From Geodermatophilus pulveris (GTDB taxonomy: Bacteria > Actinomycetota > Actinomycetes > Mycobacteriales > Geodermatophilaceae), in contig NZ_FZOO01000001.1 of the NCBI RefSeq assembly GCF_900188375.1, forward strand, positions 124,001-188,000: a stretch of DNA of 64,000 nucleotides. Reading direction: 5' to 3'. The notes beneath the pieces were generated by a model, which saw only the letters and a program-made list of their open reading frames with translations, did no database searches and was not told the origin of the DNA. The translations under genes and the position numbers were made by a program. Shown here piece by piece: positions 16,302 through 25,153 of this stretch; the first letter of the stretch is position 1; every line of letters begins with the position of its first letter.

Positions 16302-18842
16302 GTGGCGGATCCCCGCGAGAAGACCGCGCTGCGTCTGTCGTCCCTGAGGCAACCGGGGATGGTGGCGGCGGGAGCTGCCGCGCTGGCCCTGCCCTTCGTC
16401 GTCTTCCTCCTGCACGGGACTCCCGGTCGGTTCCAGCTGTTGGCAGTCGCTGCCCTGGTGGCCGCCTTCTTCGTGTCGGAGTCCGTGACCCTGGACATCG
16501 AGGCGCGTTCGCACGCCTTCCAGTGCACGGTGAGCGAGGTCGTGCTGGTCGTCGCCCTGGTGGAGATGGGCGGCACGTGGACTGCTCTCGCCTGGGGGAC
16601 CGCGACCTTCCTGATCAACGTCCGCGACCGCGTCTCGCTCGCGAAGACCGTGGTCAACGTCGCTGTCGGAGTCGTGCAGGTGGGCGTCGCCGTCGCGCTG
16701 CTGCGCTGGCTACCTGCCGGGGATCTCGCCGACCCACTGACGTGGGTCGCGTACATGCTCGCCATCATCCCGGCGACCGCCACCGGGACGCTCATCGTGG
16801 TCGCAGCCATCACGATCACCCAGGGCTACCCGGGCTTCTCCATGCTGGCCCGGTTGTTCGTCCCGGTGTTGGTGGTGTACCCGGTCTCGGTCGTCGTGGG
16901 GCTGGCCGGCGCGCTGCTCGTGGAGCGGACGCCGTGGGCGTGGCTGCTGGTGCTCCCCGTCGTCGCCGTCCTGGGTCTGCTGTACCGCCGCTTCGCACGA
17001 GTGACCCGGGACAGTGAGCGCCTGGAGCGCGTCTACGACTTCGCTCGCCGCGTCGAGCAGGTCGGGTCGGACGAGGACGTGGCGCGACGCATGGTCGAGG
17101 CCATCCGCGAGCTCCTCAACGCCGAACGCGTCGCGCTGTGGCTGCCGCCGTACCTCGACGAGGAGCCGCGGCTGCTCGTCGCGTCCGACGACGGAGACGC
17201 GTGGTACGAGGGACCGAGCGACCCCGACGACCTCTTCCGGCGCCGGGCGACCGAGGGAGCCAGTGACGGGCCGGTGCTCGTCTCCCTCGCCCGGGCCACC
17301 GAGGCCGAGGCGGCCGCCCTCGCCCGTCGCGGCGCCCGGGACCTGCTCGTCGCCTCGGTGGCCACCGCGGCCGGTGAGCCTGGCTACCTGGAGATCTGCG
17401 ACCGCCGCAGCGACGTCGTCTCCTTCGCCGACGGCGACCGAGCCGCACTGGACTCCATGCTCACCCACGTCAACGCCGCCATCCGCCAGCAGCAGCTGTT
17501 GACCCAGATCCGCTACGACGCCGACCACGACCGGCTCACCGGCCTGCCCAACCGGCAGCGGCTGGCGGTGGAGGTCGACCAGCTGCTCGCCGCGGACCCG
17601 GTCGGCGGCCGGGCGGGGCTGATCCTCGCCTCGCTGGACAACTACACCGAGGTCACCGACACCCTGGGCCACGCCGCCAGCGACGAGCTGCTGCTGGTCA
17701 CCGCCGGCCTGCTCCGCGAGCACGCCCCGCCGCAGGCCCTGGTCGCGCGGATGGAGGGCGACCAGTTCGCCGTCCTGCTCCCCGGGCTGTCGCTGCCCGC
17801 GACCGAGCGGGCCGCCCGCCGGCTGCGGGAGGCCACCTCGACGCGCGCCCGCGTCGCCGGCCTGGACCTCGAGGTCACGCTCACCATCGGCGTCGCCGCC
17901 GCCCCGGTGCACGGCGCGGACGCCGGCACGCTCATGCAGCGCGCCGACGTCGCCCTGCTGGCCGGTGTGGGCAAGAGCGGGGTGGCCAGCTACCACCCGG
18001 TGCTCGACCAGCAGAGCCTGCGCCGCCTGCAGCTGGGCACCGAGCTGGAGCAGGCCATGGCCGACGGCGACATCGGCGTCGTCTTCCAGCCGATCATCGA
18101 CGCCCGCAGCTCCGACATCGTCTCCGTCGAGACGCTGGTGCGCTGGGCGCACCCCCGCTACGGCTCGATCGCGCCGGACGAGTTCATCCACCTCGCCGAG
18201 CAGATCGGCCGGATCGGGCCGCTCACCGATCACGTGCTCGACCTGGCGCTGGCCCGCTGCCGCCGCTGGCTGGACCAGGACATCGCGCTGTCGGTGGCGG
18301 TCAACCTCTCTGCCCGCTGCCTGACCGAGCCGGACCTGGTCGACCGGGTGCAGCGGGCGCTGCGGCGGCACGCCGTCCCCGGTGAGCTGCTCACCCTGGA
18401 GCTCACCGAGGGCAGCGTCGTCGACGACTCGGTGCGCAGCAGCACCGTCCTGGCCGACCTGCACGCCCTGGGGCTGCGCCTGTCCATGGACGACTTCGGC
18501 ACCGGCTACTCCTCGCTGTCCCAGCTGCGCCAGCTCCCGATCGACGAGGTGAAGATCGACAAGTCCTTCGTGCTGGGCATGTCGACCAGCCAGGGCGAGT
18601 CGTTCATCGCCCGGTCGATCATCGAGCTGGCGCACAACCTGGGCCTGCGGGTGGTCGCCGAGGGCGTGGAGGACGAGCTGACCCGCAACCTCCTCGCCGA
18701 GATGGGCTGCGACAAGCTGCAGGGCTTCCTGGTCAGCCGCCCGCTGGCCGACGAGCGGCTGGAGAGCTGGATCCTGGCCCGCGCGGGCGTCCGCTCCGCC
18801 GTCCCCGGCATGCCCCACCGCCGGCTGTTCGTGCGTTCCTGA
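16302..18842 (+). CDS. membrane GAF-GGDEF-EAL protein, probable c-di-GMP phosphodiesterase
   Basis: The 846-residue protein begins with several hydrophobic helices (about residues 15-230), then a GAF-like region (about 240-390), GGDEF (about 400-565) and EAL (about 580-835). The GGDEF site reads MEGDQF, so the signature Gly-Gly-Asp-Glu-Phe is altered and cyclase activity is doubtful. The EAL half keeps VETLVRW, NLSAR, LELTEG, DDFGTGYSSL, EVKIDKSFV, AEGVED and QGFLVSRPL, so c-di-GMP hydrolysis is likely. The GTG start is used. It follows the repeat peptide by 141 bases with no terminator seen between. The membrane part may sense an external signal. Confidence 0.88.
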   Translation: MADPREKTALRLSSLRQPGMVAAGAAALALPFVVFLLHGTPGRFQLLAVAALVAAFFVSESVTLDIEARSHAFQCTVSEVVLVVALVEMGGTWTALAWGTATFLINVRDRVSLAKTVVNVAVGVVQVGVAVALLRWLPAGDLADPLTWVAYMLAIIPATATGTLIVVAAITITQGYPGFSMLARLFVPVLVVYPVSVVVGLAGALLVERTPWAWLLVLPVVAVLGLLYRRFARVTRDSERLERVYDFARRVEQVGSDEDVARRMVEAIRELLNAERVALWLPPYLDEEPRLLVASDDGDAWYEGPSDPDDLFRRRATEGASDGPVLVSLARATEAEAAALARRGARDLLVASVATAAGEPGYLEICDRRSDVVSFADGDRAALDSMLTHVNAAIRQQQLLTQIRYDADHDRLTGLPNRQRLAVEVDQLLAADPVGGRAGLILASLDNYTEVTDTLGHAASDELLLVTAGLLREHAPPQALVARMEGDQFAVLLPGLSLPATERAARRLREATSTRARVAGLDLEVTLTIGVAAAPVHGADAGTLMQRADVALLAGVGKSGVASYHPVLDQQSLRRLQLGTELEQAMADGDIGVVFQPIIDARSSDIVSVETLVRWAHPRYGSIAPDEFIHLAEQIGRIGPLTDHVLDLALARCRRWLDQDIALSVAVNLSARCLTEPDLVDRVQRALRRHAVPGELLTLELTEGSVVDDSVRSSTVLADLHALGLRLSMDDFGTGYSSLSQLRQLPIDEVKIDKSFVLGMSTSQGESFIARSIIELAHNLGLRVVAEGVEDELTRNLLAEMGCDKLQGFLVSRPLADERLESWILARAGVRSAVPGMPHRRLFVRS

Positions 18843-18885
18843 CCCGGCGCGGGACCCCCTGCGACGGGCGCTCCGGGGTGTCGGG

Positions 18886-18891
18886 TATCGT
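18886..18891 (+). promoter_or_regulatory. candidate -10 box of tRNA-Thr
   Basis: TATCGT lies 19 bases before tRNA-Thr. The same hexamer forms the -10 of the rpsL promoter (37116-37121). No clear -35 was found. Confidence 0.45.
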
Positions 18892-18910
18892 TCTCCTCGG
18901 CGTCAGGCCC

Positions 18911-18983
18911 GCCCCTTTAGCTCAGTCGGCAGAGCGTCTCCATGGTAAGGAGAAGGTCTACGGTTCGATTCCGTAAAGGGGCT
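18911..18983 (+). tRNA. tRNA-Thr (anticodon GGT)
   Basis: This 73-base cloverleaf has acceptor stem GCCCCTT pairing with AAGGGGC (18976-18982) and discriminator T. The anticodon loop is ATGGTAA, giving GGT for Thr. The T arm contains GGTTCGATTCC. CCA is not encoded. It is followed by tRNA-Met and rpmG, an order also seen in mycobacteria. Confidence 0.95.
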
Positions 18984-19041
18984 CTGGAACACACCGGCCG
19001 CTCGGCCCGGTCACCCGAGATCGGGCCGCACGGTCACGTCC

Positions 19042-19115
19042 GGCGGTGTAGCTCAGCCAGGCAGAGCAAGCGGCTCATAATCGCTGTGTCACCGGTTCAA
19101 ATCCGGTCACCGCTA
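19042..19115 (+). tRNA. tRNA-Met (anticodon CAT, elongator)
   Basis: The 74-base cloverleaf has acceptor GGCGGTG pairing with CACCGCT (one G-T pair at the end) and discriminator A. The anticodon loop CTCATAA gives CAT. The anticodon stem AGCGG/TCGCT lacks the three G-C pairs of initiator tRNA, so it is called elongator. A lysidine-modified Ile tRNA is possible but less likely given the thrT-metT-rpmG neighbourhood. Confidence 0.9.
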
Positions 19116-19195
19116 CCCCTGACGGACCCCGGCCCCGGGGTCCGTCGCCGTGTCCGGCGCCCGCCGGTCGCGCACCGACAAGGCGAGGAGCCTCC

Positions 19196-19360
19196 GTGGC
19201 AGCCACCGACGTCCGTCCGAAGATCACCCTGGCCTGCCAGGAGTGCAAGAGCCGGAACTACATCACCCGCAAGAACCGGCGCAACGACCCCGACCGGCTG
19301 GAGCTGAAGAAGTTCTGCCCCCGGGACCGCAGGCACACCGTGCACCGCGAGACCCGCTGA
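19196..19360 (+). CDS. rpmG: 50S ribosomal protein L33
   Basis: L33 is a small protein of the large subunit near the E site. The 54-residue product matches the family: [19 protein letters not shown] then [17 protein letters not shown] and HTVHRETR. The start is GTG, with GGCGAGGAG upstream. The first zinc pair CQEC is intact, but the second reads CPRD, so the expected fourth cysteine is Asp. The gene follows tRNA-Met and precedes hadA, as in mycobacteria. Confidence 0.93.
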   Translation: MAATDVRPKITLACQECKSRNYITRKNRRNDPDRLELKKFCPRDRRHTVHRETR

Positions 19361-19389
19361 CCCAGCGGTCCGGCGAGGAGGGCGGGAGC

Positions 19390-19836
19390 ATGGCGCTCGA
19401 TCAGGGACTGATCGGCCGCAGCTACCCGCCCTCCGCCGTCTACGAGGTGGGCCGGCAGAAGATCGCCGAGTTCGCCGACGCGATCGGCGCGACCGACGCC
19501 GTGCACCGCGACACGGGGGCGGCCCGCGCCGCCGGCCACCCGGACGTCATCGCCCCGCCCACCTTCGCCATCGCGCTGACGCTGTCGGCGGCCGGCGTCG
19601 TCGTGGCCGACCCCGACGTGGCGCTGGACTACAGCCGCGTCGTCCACGGCGAGCAGCGCTTCACCCACCACCGGCCCATCCGCGCCGGGGACCGGCTGGT
19701 CGCCACCCCCACCATCGAGGCGGTCCGCACCGTCGGCGGCAACGACCTGCTCACCACCCGGGTCGACGTCGCCACCGAGGACGGCGAGCCGGTCTGCTCG
19801 GCGACGTCGATGCTCGTCGCCCGGGGGACGTCGTGA
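19390..19836 (+). CDS. hadA: (3R)-hydroxyacyl-ACP dehydratase subunit HadA
   Basis: The 148-residue protein has the FAS1-like/MaoC N-terminal dehydratase fold: GRSYPPSAVYEVGRQKIAEFA, IAPPTFAIALTL and VVHGEQRFTHHRPIRAGDRL. HadA is the non-catalytic, substrate-holding partner of HadB in mycolic-type fatty acid elongation. The family serves FAS-II, and what chain it acts on here is not known. It starts at ATG after GAGGAGGGCGGGAG. The last four bases overlap hadB (GTGA), so the pair is coupled. Its place after rpmG matches the mycobacterial locus. Confidence 0.85.
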   Translation: MALDQGLIGRSYPPSAVYEVGRQKIAEFADAIGATDAVHRDTGAARAAGHPDVIAPPTFAIALTLSAAGVVVADPDVALDYSRVVHGEQRFTHHRPIRAGDRLVATPTIEAVRTVGGNDLLTTRVDVATEDGEPVCSATSMLVARGTS

Positions 19837-20261
19837 GCGCCGGCGTGCGCGCCGCCGACGTCGCCGTCGGCACCGAGCTGCCCGAGCAGACCTATCCGGT
19901 GACCCGCGCGGACCTGGTCCGGTACGCCGGCGCCTCCGGGGACCTCAACCCCATCCACTGGAGCGACCGCGTGGCCACGGCCGTCGGCCTGCCCGGCGTG
20001 ATCGCGCACGGGATGCTCACCATGGCGCTGGCCGCGCGCGCCGTCACCGCCTGGGCCGGCGACCCGGGCGCGCTGGTCGAGTACCACGTGCGCTTCGGCC
20101 GGCCGGTCGTGGTCCCCGACGACGACACCGGGGCCCGGGTGACCGTCCGCGGGCGGGTGGCGGCACTGGGCGAGGACGGCCGGGCACGGGTCGACCTGAC
20201 CGTCACCAGCGGCGGCGAGAAGGTCCTGTCCCTCGCCCGCGCCACCGTCCAGCTGGCCTGA
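19833..20261 (+). CDS. hadB: (3R)-hydroxyacyl-ACP dehydratase subunit HadB
   Basis: This 142-residue MaoC-like hot-dog protein is the catalytic partner of HadA. The catalytic Asp and His are visible in YAGASGDLNPIHWSD, and GVIAHGMLTMALAARAV follows as the conserved helix. Dehydration of 3-hydroxyacyl-ACP during fatty acid elongation is the expected reaction. The GTG start overlaps the hadA stop. There is no third hadC gene, so a HadAB enzyme alone is expected. A hairpin follows directly after the stop. Confidence 0.87.
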   Translation: MSAGVRAADVAVGTELPEQTYPVTRADLVRYAGASGDLNPIHWSDRVATAVGLPGVIAHGMLTMALAARAVTAWAGDPGALVEYHVRFGRPVVVPDDDTGARVTVRGRVAALGEDGRARVDLTVTSGGEKVLSLARATVQLA

Positions 20262-20287
20262 GCACCGGGCCGGTCCCGGCCCGGTGC
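20262..20287. terminator. bidirectional hairpin between hadB and aspC
   Basis: Stem of 11-12 pairs (20262-20273 with 20276-20287) right after the hadB stop and 13 bases before the end of the convergent aminotransferase gene. It could stop transcription from both sides. Confidence 0.65.
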
Positions 20288-20300
20288 CGCCGGCCGGGGA

Positions 20301-21557
20301 TCAGGTCGCCGAGCCGAGCAGGCGCTGCAGCCGGCCGACGCCCTCGACCAGGTCGTCGTCCCCGAGCGCGTAGGACAGCCGCAGGTACCCCGGCGTCCCG
20401 AACGCCTCGCCGGGCACGACCGCGACCTCGGCCTCCTCCAGCACGACCTCGGCCAGCTGCACGCTGTCGTGCGCGGTGCGCCCGGCGATCTCCCGGCCCA
20501 GCAACCCCTTGACCGACGGGTAGACGTAGAAGGCGCCGCGCGGCTCGGGGCAGGCCACCCCGGGGATCTCGCGCAGCATCGACACGATCGTCCGGCGGCG
20601 CCGGTCGAAGGCCTCCCGCATCGTCGCCACGGCCGACAGGTCACCGCTCAGCGCGGCGACGGCGGCCGCCTGGGACACGTTGGCCACGTTGGAGGTGGCG
20701 TGCGACTGCAGGTTGGTCGCGGCCCTGACGACGTCGGCCGGGCCGACCACCCAGCCCACCCGCCAGCCGGTCATCGCGTAGGTCTTGGCGACCCCGTTGA
20801 CGACGACGCAGCGGTCGGCCAGCTCCGGGACGACGACCGGCATCGACGGCGCGGTCGCCCCGTCGTAGGTGAGGTGTTCGTAGATCTCGTCGGAGAGCAC
20901 CCACAGCCCGGCCTCGTGCGCCCAGCGGCCGATCTCCTCCACCAGCTCCGGGGGGTACACCGCGCCGGTCGGGTTGGACGGCGAGCAGAACAGCAGCACC
21001 TTGGTCCGCGGCGTCCGGGCGGCCTCGAGCTGGGCGACCGAGACCAGGTAGCCGCTCTCCTCGTCGGCCACCACGGGCACCGGCACGCCGCCGGCCAGCG
21101 CGATCGCCTCCGGGTAGGTCGTCCAGTACGGCGCGGGCAGCAGCACCTCGTCACCCGGGTCGAGCATCGTGGCGAAGGCCTCGTAGACGGCCTGCTTGCC
21201 GCCGTTGGTGACCAGCACGTTCGCCGGGGTCACCTGCAGCCCGGAGTCCCGTGCGGTCTTGGCGACGATCGCCTCCTTGAGCGCCGGCAGCCCGCCCGCG
21301 GGGGTGTACCGGTGCATCGCCGGCTGCGCGCAGGCGGCGACGGCGGCCTGCACGATGTAGTCCGGGGTGGGGAAGTCCGGCTCGCCGGCGCCGAAGCCGA
21401 TCACCGGCGTGCCCGCGGCCTTGAGCGCCTTCGCCCTCGCGTCCACCGCCAGCGTGGCCGACTCGGCGATCGCGGCGATGCGGCGGGAGACGCGCCGGTC
21501 GGCGTTCGACGGCGCGGGCGAGGGGGCGGCGGGCTCCTGGCGGGAGACGGCGGTCAT
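20301..21557 (-). CDS. aspC: PLP-dependent aminotransferase, probable aspartate aminotransferase
   Basis: The 418-residue enzyme belongs to class I aminotransferases. Visible motifs are [68 protein letters not shown] and the PLP lysine in [17 protein letters not shown]. Substrate-binding Arg is in [10 protein letters not shown]. The ATG at 21557 is used; upstream frame is low complexity. In Streptomyces an aspartate aminotransferase gene lies beside tRNA-Trp and secE in the same way. The exact amino acid range cannot be fixed from the sequence. Confidence 0.88.
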   Translation of the reverse strand: MTAVSRQEPAAPSPAPSNADRRVSRRIAAIAESATLAVDARAKALKAAGTPVIGFGAGEPDFPTPDYIVQAAVAACAQPAMHRYTPAGGLPALKEAIVAKTARDSGLQVTPANVLVTNGGKQAVYEAFATMLDPGDEVLLPAPYWTTYPEAIALAGGVPVPVVADEESGYLVSVAQLEAARTPRTKVLLFCSPSNPTGAVYPPELVEEIGRWAHEAGLWVLSDEIYEHLTYDGATAPSMPVVVPELADRCVVVNGVAKTYAMTGWRVGWVVGPADVVRAATNLQSHATSNVANVSQAAAVAALSGDLSAVATMREAFDRRRRTIVSMLREIPGVACPEPRGAFYVYPSVKGLLGREIAGRTAHDSVQLAEVVLEEAEVAVVPGEAFGTPGYLRLSYALGDDDLVEGVGRLQRLLGSAT

Positions 21558-21628
21558 GTCCCCATCATGTCGGAGGCGCCGCCGCGGGACCGCCCCCGAT
21601 CCCGGCCGCGGGTTCCGGCCCGGCGGGG

Positions 21629-21659
21629 TTGGTGGGTGCCCTCCGCGGTCCCGTACACT
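21629..21659 (+). promoter_or_regulatory. candidate promoter of tRNA-Trp / secE
   Basis: The -10 box TACACT (21654-21659) matches the local TAnnnT pattern. TTGGTG at 21629-21634 may be the -35, though the 19-base spacer is long. tRNA-Trp starts 91 bases downstream. Confidence 0.45.
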
Positions 21660-21749
21660 GACGACCCTGGGGCCACTGACCCCGCCACCGGCGTGCCCCG
21701 GAACCCCCAGGGGCCGGTGCGGACCGGAGCGGGCGACGCTGTCCCGCCA

Positions 21750-21822
21750 AGGGGTGTAGCTCAACTGGCAGAGCAGCGGTCTCCAAAACCGCAGGCTGCA
21801 GGTTCAAGTCCTGTCACCCCTG
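21750..21822 (+). tRNA. tRNA-Trp (anticodon CCA)
   Basis: The 73-base cloverleaf has acceptor AGGGGTG pairing with CACCCCT (21815-21821) and discriminator G. The anticodon loop CTCCAAA gives CCA. The T arm contains GGTTCAAGTCC. It precedes secE by 107 bases, the usual actinobacterial order. Confidence 0.96.
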
Positions 21823-21928
21823 CCCGTGCCGCCGGCGACCGCGCCGGGGGCGCCACCCGCAGGACAGCACGACCACCGACCGTCGGCCGAGGGACAGAGG
21901 CCACCACCAGCGAGGCGAGCGAGGCGCA

Positions 21929-22477
21929 GTGAGCGACGAGAAGCCGGCACGCGAGGGCGACCCCCGCGCCGCCTCCGGCGCCGAGCCGACCGACGAGCAG
22001 CTCGACCGCGAGGCGCCGGGCGTGGCCGACGCCGCCGAGCTGGAGGCCGCGGAGGCCGAGCTCGCCGCCGAGGCCGAGTCCGACGAGGACAAGGTCGTGG
22101 CCGCCCGGCCCCCCGGCACCCGACGGGGCGGCCGGATCACCGCCGGCGACGACGAGGACGACGACGAGGCGCCCCGCGGTCGCCGTGCCGCCCGCGAGCG
22201 CACCCCCGCCCGCCCGGCCGGCCGGTCGCCCGAGGGCGGGGCCACCCGGTCGCGCGCGGCCGCCGAGCGCGACCGCGCGGCGGAGGCCCGGCAGCGGCGC
22301 AGCCTGCGCCGCTTCCTGCGCGAGGTCGTCGCCGAGCTGCGCAAGGTCATCTGGCCCGGCCGGCGGGAGCTGATCACCTACACGACCGTCGTCATCGTCT
22401 TCGTGGCCTTCATCGTCGCCCTGGTGGCCGGCCTGGACCTCCTCTTCGCCCAGGGCGTGCTCGCCGTCTTCGGCTGA
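21929..22477 (+). CDS. secE: preprotein translocase subunit SecE
   Basis: SecE clamps SecY in the SecYEG protein channel. The C-terminal 60 residues are the recognisable domain: [20 protein letters not shown], then [21 protein letters not shown] as the single membrane helix. The N-terminal 120 residues are charged and low complexity, first acidic ([21 protein letters not shown]) then basic. Actinobacterial SecE often has such an extension. The GTG start overlaps the end of a purine-rich GAGGCGCA stretch. It lies directly before nusG, as in most bacteria. Confidence 0.92.
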   Translation: MSDEKPAREGDPRAASGAEPTDEQLDREAPGVADAAELEAAEAELAAEAESDEDKVVAARPPGTRRGGRITAGDDEDDDEAPRGRRAARERTPARPAGRSPEGGATRSRAAAERDRAAEARQRRSLRRFLREVVAELRKVIWPGRRELITYTTVVIVFVAFIVALVAGLDLLFAQGVLAVFG

Positions 22478-22521
22478 GCCCACCCCGCCCCCACCCACGA
22501 CGCCGACGAGGAAGAGACACC

Positions 22522-23442
22522 GTGACCGACCCCCGCGAGCCCTTCGACACCGACAGCGCCGTCGAGGCCACCGACCTCGACGACGCCCGATTCGACGCGC
22601 GCGGCACCGTGGACGTCGAGACCGGCGTGCGCGAGGCCGGCGCCGCCGAGGGTTCCGCCGACACCGCCGACCTGACGGCCGACAACCCGATGGCCGACGC
22701 CACGGCACCGTCCGACGGGGCCGGCAGCCGGCGCGCCGTCGACGCCGCCCTGGCCGGGGACCCGCTCGCCGCCCCGGCCCCCGACCACGACCCGATCGTC
22801 GTCGAGACCCTCGAGCAGGCCGAGGAGGAGGACGAGGACCCGGCCGAGGCCATGCGCAAGGTGCTGCGCGGCCAGTTCGGCGACTGGTACGTCATCCACT
22901 CCTACGCCGGCTACGAGAACAAGGTGAAGACCAACCTGGAGTCGCGCATCCAGTCGCTGGACATGGAGGACTACATCTTCCAGATCGAGGTGCCCACCGA
23001 GGAGGTCACCGAGATCAAGAACGGCAAGCGCACCCAGGTGAACCGCAAGAAGCTGCCCGGGTACCTGCTCGTCCGCATGGACCTCAACGACGAGTCGTGG
23101 GGCGCGGTCCGCAACACCCCGGGCGTCACCGGGTTCGTCGGGGCCACCTCGAAGCCCTCGCCGCTGAGCATCGACGAGGTCGTCAGCCTGCTCGCGCCGG
23201 CGGCCACCCCGCAGGCGTCCCGGACGGCGGAGGCGACCAGCACCACCGCCGCGGCCGCTCCCGCCGCCGTCGTCGACTTCGAGGTCGGGGAGTCCGTCAC
23301 CGTCATGGACGGCCCGTTCGCCACCCTCCCCGCCACGATCAACGAGATCAACGCCGAGCAGCACAAGCTGCAGGTGCTGGTCTCCATCTTCGGCCGGGAG
23401 ACGCCGGTCGAGCTGTCGTTCAACCAGGTCCAGAAGCTCTAA
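22522..23442 (+). CDS. nusG: transcription termination/antitermination protein NusG
   Basis: NusG binds RNA polymerase and links it to Rho or ribosome. The 306-residue product has an acidic, low-complexity N-terminal extension of about 115 residues. The NGN domain ([61 protein letters not shown]) follows, then a KOW domain ([19 protein letters not shown] then [14 protein letters not shown]). The GTG at 22522 follows GAGGAAGAGACACC. Actinobacterial NusG proteins commonly carry such tails. The gene is followed by a hairpin and rplK. Confidence 0.94.
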   Translation: MTDPREPFDTDSAVEATDLDDARFDARGTVDVETGVREAGAAEGSADTADLTADNPMADATAPSDGAGSRRAVDAALAGDPLAAPAPDHDPIVVETLEQAEEEDEDPAEAMRKVLRGQFGDWYVIHSYAGYENKVKTNLESRIQSLDMEDYIFQIEVPTEEVTEIKNGKRTQVNRKKLPGYLLVRMDLNDESWGAVRNTPGVTGFVGATSKPSPLSIDEVVSLLAPAATPQASRTAEATSTTAAAAPAAVVDFEVGESVTVMDGPFATLPATINEINAEQHKLQVLVSIFGRETPVELSFNQVQKL

Positions 23443-23452
23443 CCGGACCGCA

Positions 23453-23469
23453 GGCCCCGCACCGGGGCC
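23453..23469 (+). terminator. hairpin between nusG and rplK
   Basis: A 7-pair GC stem (23453-23459 with 23463-23469) closes a three-base loop, within the 56-base gap. The stem is short and could attenuate rather than terminate. Confidence 0.45.
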
Positions 23470-23498
23470 GGTTCCATCCCGTCACCCAGAAGGAAGTC

Positions 23499-23927
23499 AT
23501 GCCCCCCAGGAAGCGGTTGACCGCGGTCATCAAGCTCCAGATCAAGGCCGGCGCGGCCACCCCCGCCCCGCCCGTGGGTCCGGCGCTCGGCCAGCACGGC
23601 GTCAACATCATGGAGTTCTGCAAGGCGTACAACGCGGCGACCGAGTCGCAGCGCGGTGACGTCGTCCCCGTCGAGATCTCCGTCTACGAGGACCGCTCGT
23701 TCACCTTCGTCACCAAGACCCCGCCGGCGGCGCGCATGCTGCTCAAGGCGGCCGGCGTGGAGAAGGGCTCCGGCGAGCCGCACAAGACCAAGGTCGCCAC
23801 CGTCACGCGCGACCAGGTCCGGGAGATCGCCCAGACCAAGATGGTCGACCTCAACGCCAACTCCCTCGACGAGGCCGAGAAGATCATCGCCGGCACCGCC
23901 CGGTCGATGGGCATCACCGTCAAGTGA
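23499..23927 (+). CDS. rplK: 50S ribosomal protein L11
   Basis: L11 forms the stalk base and the GTPase-associated centre with 23S rRNA; it is also the target of thiopeptides and the sensor arm for RelA. The 142-residue product shows [38 protein letters not shown] and the C-terminal RNA-binding part [19 protein letters not shown]. Length is standard. The ATG follows AGAAGGAAG. An intergenic structured element starts at 23929, one base after the stop. Confidence 0.97.
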   Translation: MPPRKRLTAVIKLQIKAGAATPAPPVGPALGQHGVNIMEFCKAYNAATESQRGDVVPVEISVYEDRSFTFVTKTPPAARMLLKAAGVEKGSGEPHKTKVATVTRDQVREIAQTKMVDLNANSLDEAEKIIAGTARSMGITVK

Positions 23928-23928
23928 C

Positions 23929-23972
23929 GGACCCCGCTGCCGCCCGGCAGCGGGGCCGTTGCAGCACGTCAC
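23929..23972 (+). repeat. intergenic structured element, copy A (after rplK)
   Basis: This is the shortest of six related elements. GGACCCC is followed by a 10-pair stem (23932-23941 with 23946-23955), then the shared tail GGCCGTTGCAGCACGTCAC (23954-23972). The tail is identical in copy B. The element begins one base after the rplK stop and ends 77 bases before rplA. Confidence 0.7.
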
Positions 23973-24048
23973 CACCGTGGGAGGGCCTGCGCCGGGCCCG
24001 ATCGACCACACGACTCCCGGCCGGAGCGCCGGGGGAGAGGACACCACC

Positions 24049-24768
24049 ATGGCGAAGCACGGCAAGAAGTACCTCGAGGCCGCGGCGAAGGTCGACCGCG
24101 AGAACCTCTACTCCCCGCTGCAGGCGGCCACGCTGGCCAAGCAGACCTCGCCGACGGCCTACGACGCCACGGTCGAGGTGGCCATGCGCCTGGGCGTCGA
24201 CCCGCGCAAGGCCGACCAGATGGTCCGCGGCACGGTGAACCTGCCGCACGGCACCGGCAAGACCGCCCGCGTCATCGTCTTCGCGACCGGCGACAAGGCC
24301 GCCGAGGCCGAGGCGGCCGGCGCCGACGTCGTGGGCTCCGAGGACCTGATCGAGCGCATCCAGGGCGGCTTCCTGGACTTCGACGCCGCGATCGCCACCC
24401 CGGACCAGATGGCCAAGGTCGGCCGGATCGCCCGCATCCTCGGCCCCCGCGGCCTGATGCCGAACCCGAAGACCGGCACGGTGACCCCCGACGTCACCAA
24501 GGCGGTCAACGACATCAAGGGCGGGAAGATCAACTTCCGCGTCGACAAGCAGGCCAACCTGCACCTGGTGATCGGCAAGGCCTCCTTCGACGAGACCCGG
24601 CTGGTGGAGAACTACGCCGCCGCCCTGGACGAGATCCTGCGGGCCAAGCCGGCCGCCGCCAAGGGCCGGTACCTGAAGAAGGTCACCATCTCCACCACGA
24701 TGGGCCCGGGCATCCCGGTGGACCCGAACCGCACCCGCAACCTGACGGTGGACGAGCCGACCGCCTGA
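24049..24768 (+). CDS. rplA: 50S ribosomal protein L1
   Basis: L1 sits at the mobile stalk near the E site and in many bacteria represses its own operon. The 239-residue product begins [19 protein letters not shown] and shows [40 protein letters not shown] and [20 protein letters not shown]. All are family hallmarks. The ATG is preceded by GGGGGAGAGGACACC. rplK and rplA form a pair separated from rplJ by a strong terminator. Confidence 0.97.
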   Translation: MAKHGKKYLEAAAKVDRENLYSPLQAATLAKQTSPTAYDATVEVAMRLGVDPRKADQMVRGTVNLPHGTGKTARVIVFATGDKAAEAEAAGADVVGSEDLIERIQGGFLDFDAAIATPDQMAKVGRIARILGPRGLMPNPKTGTVTPDVTKAVNDIKGGKINFRVDKQANLHLVIGKASFDETRLVENYAAALDEILRAKPAAAKGRYLKKVTISTTMGPGIPVDPNRTRNLTVDEPTA

Positions 24769-24772
24769 CAGA

Positions 24773-24844
24773 GGACCCCCTCGCCCCCACCGCTCGCTGA
24801 CTCTCGCGGCCGGCCCCTGCGAGGCGGCCGTTGCAGCACGTCAC
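24773..24844 (+). repeat. intergenic structured element, copy B (after rplA)
   Basis: It opens with GGACCCCC four bases after the rplA stop. Outer stem CCTCGC pairs with GCGAGG, an inner C-rich run and CCGC/GCGG inner stem follow. It ends in the shared tail GGCCGTTGCAGCACGTCAC (24826-24844). It abuts a strong terminator hairpin. Confidence 0.7.
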
Positions 24845-24845
24845 G

Positions 24846-24876
24846 GGGCCCCGTCGCGCACCGCGCGGCGGGGCCC
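24846..24876 (+). terminator. terminator after rplA
   Basis: A 14-pair stem with one G-T wobble (24846-24859 with 24863-24876) closes a three-base loop. It separates rplKA from rplJL. The 385-base gap 24769-25153 also holds copy B and the rplJ promoter and leader. Confidence 0.8.
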
Positions 24877-24920
24877 TCGGGTGTCCCGGGGGCCGTGTGC
24901 GGCACGCCGGGCCCCGCGTG

Positions 24921-24926
24921 TACCCT
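24921..24926 (+). promoter_or_regulatory. candidate -10 box of rplJL
   Basis: TACCCT lies just downstream of the rplA terminator and 228 bases before rplJ. The long leader 24927-25153 is the expected location of the L10 autoregulatory binding site, but I could not delineate it. No good -35 was seen. Confidence 0.35.
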
Positions 24927-25153
24927 GGTCGTCGTTCCCCCCACGACCGCTAGGTCGTCGCACGTCCGCGTGCGATCGAAGGTCCCGGATCCCGGGCGGC
25001 CCGCGCAGGAGGACGGTTCGACCGACGTGCCGCCGCGTGCGCCCGTCCCTCGCCCCGTGCGCCTGCGCCGGGGCGTTCCTCGTCTCCGGGCCCGTCGACC
25101 GCCCGCCGTCGTGTGCCGGCCGGTGGTCCCGCCCCACAGACGAGAGGAGGCCC

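Noticed and set aside
19042-19115. Initiator tRNA-Met
   Set aside because: The three G-C pairs of the initiator anticodon stem are missing.
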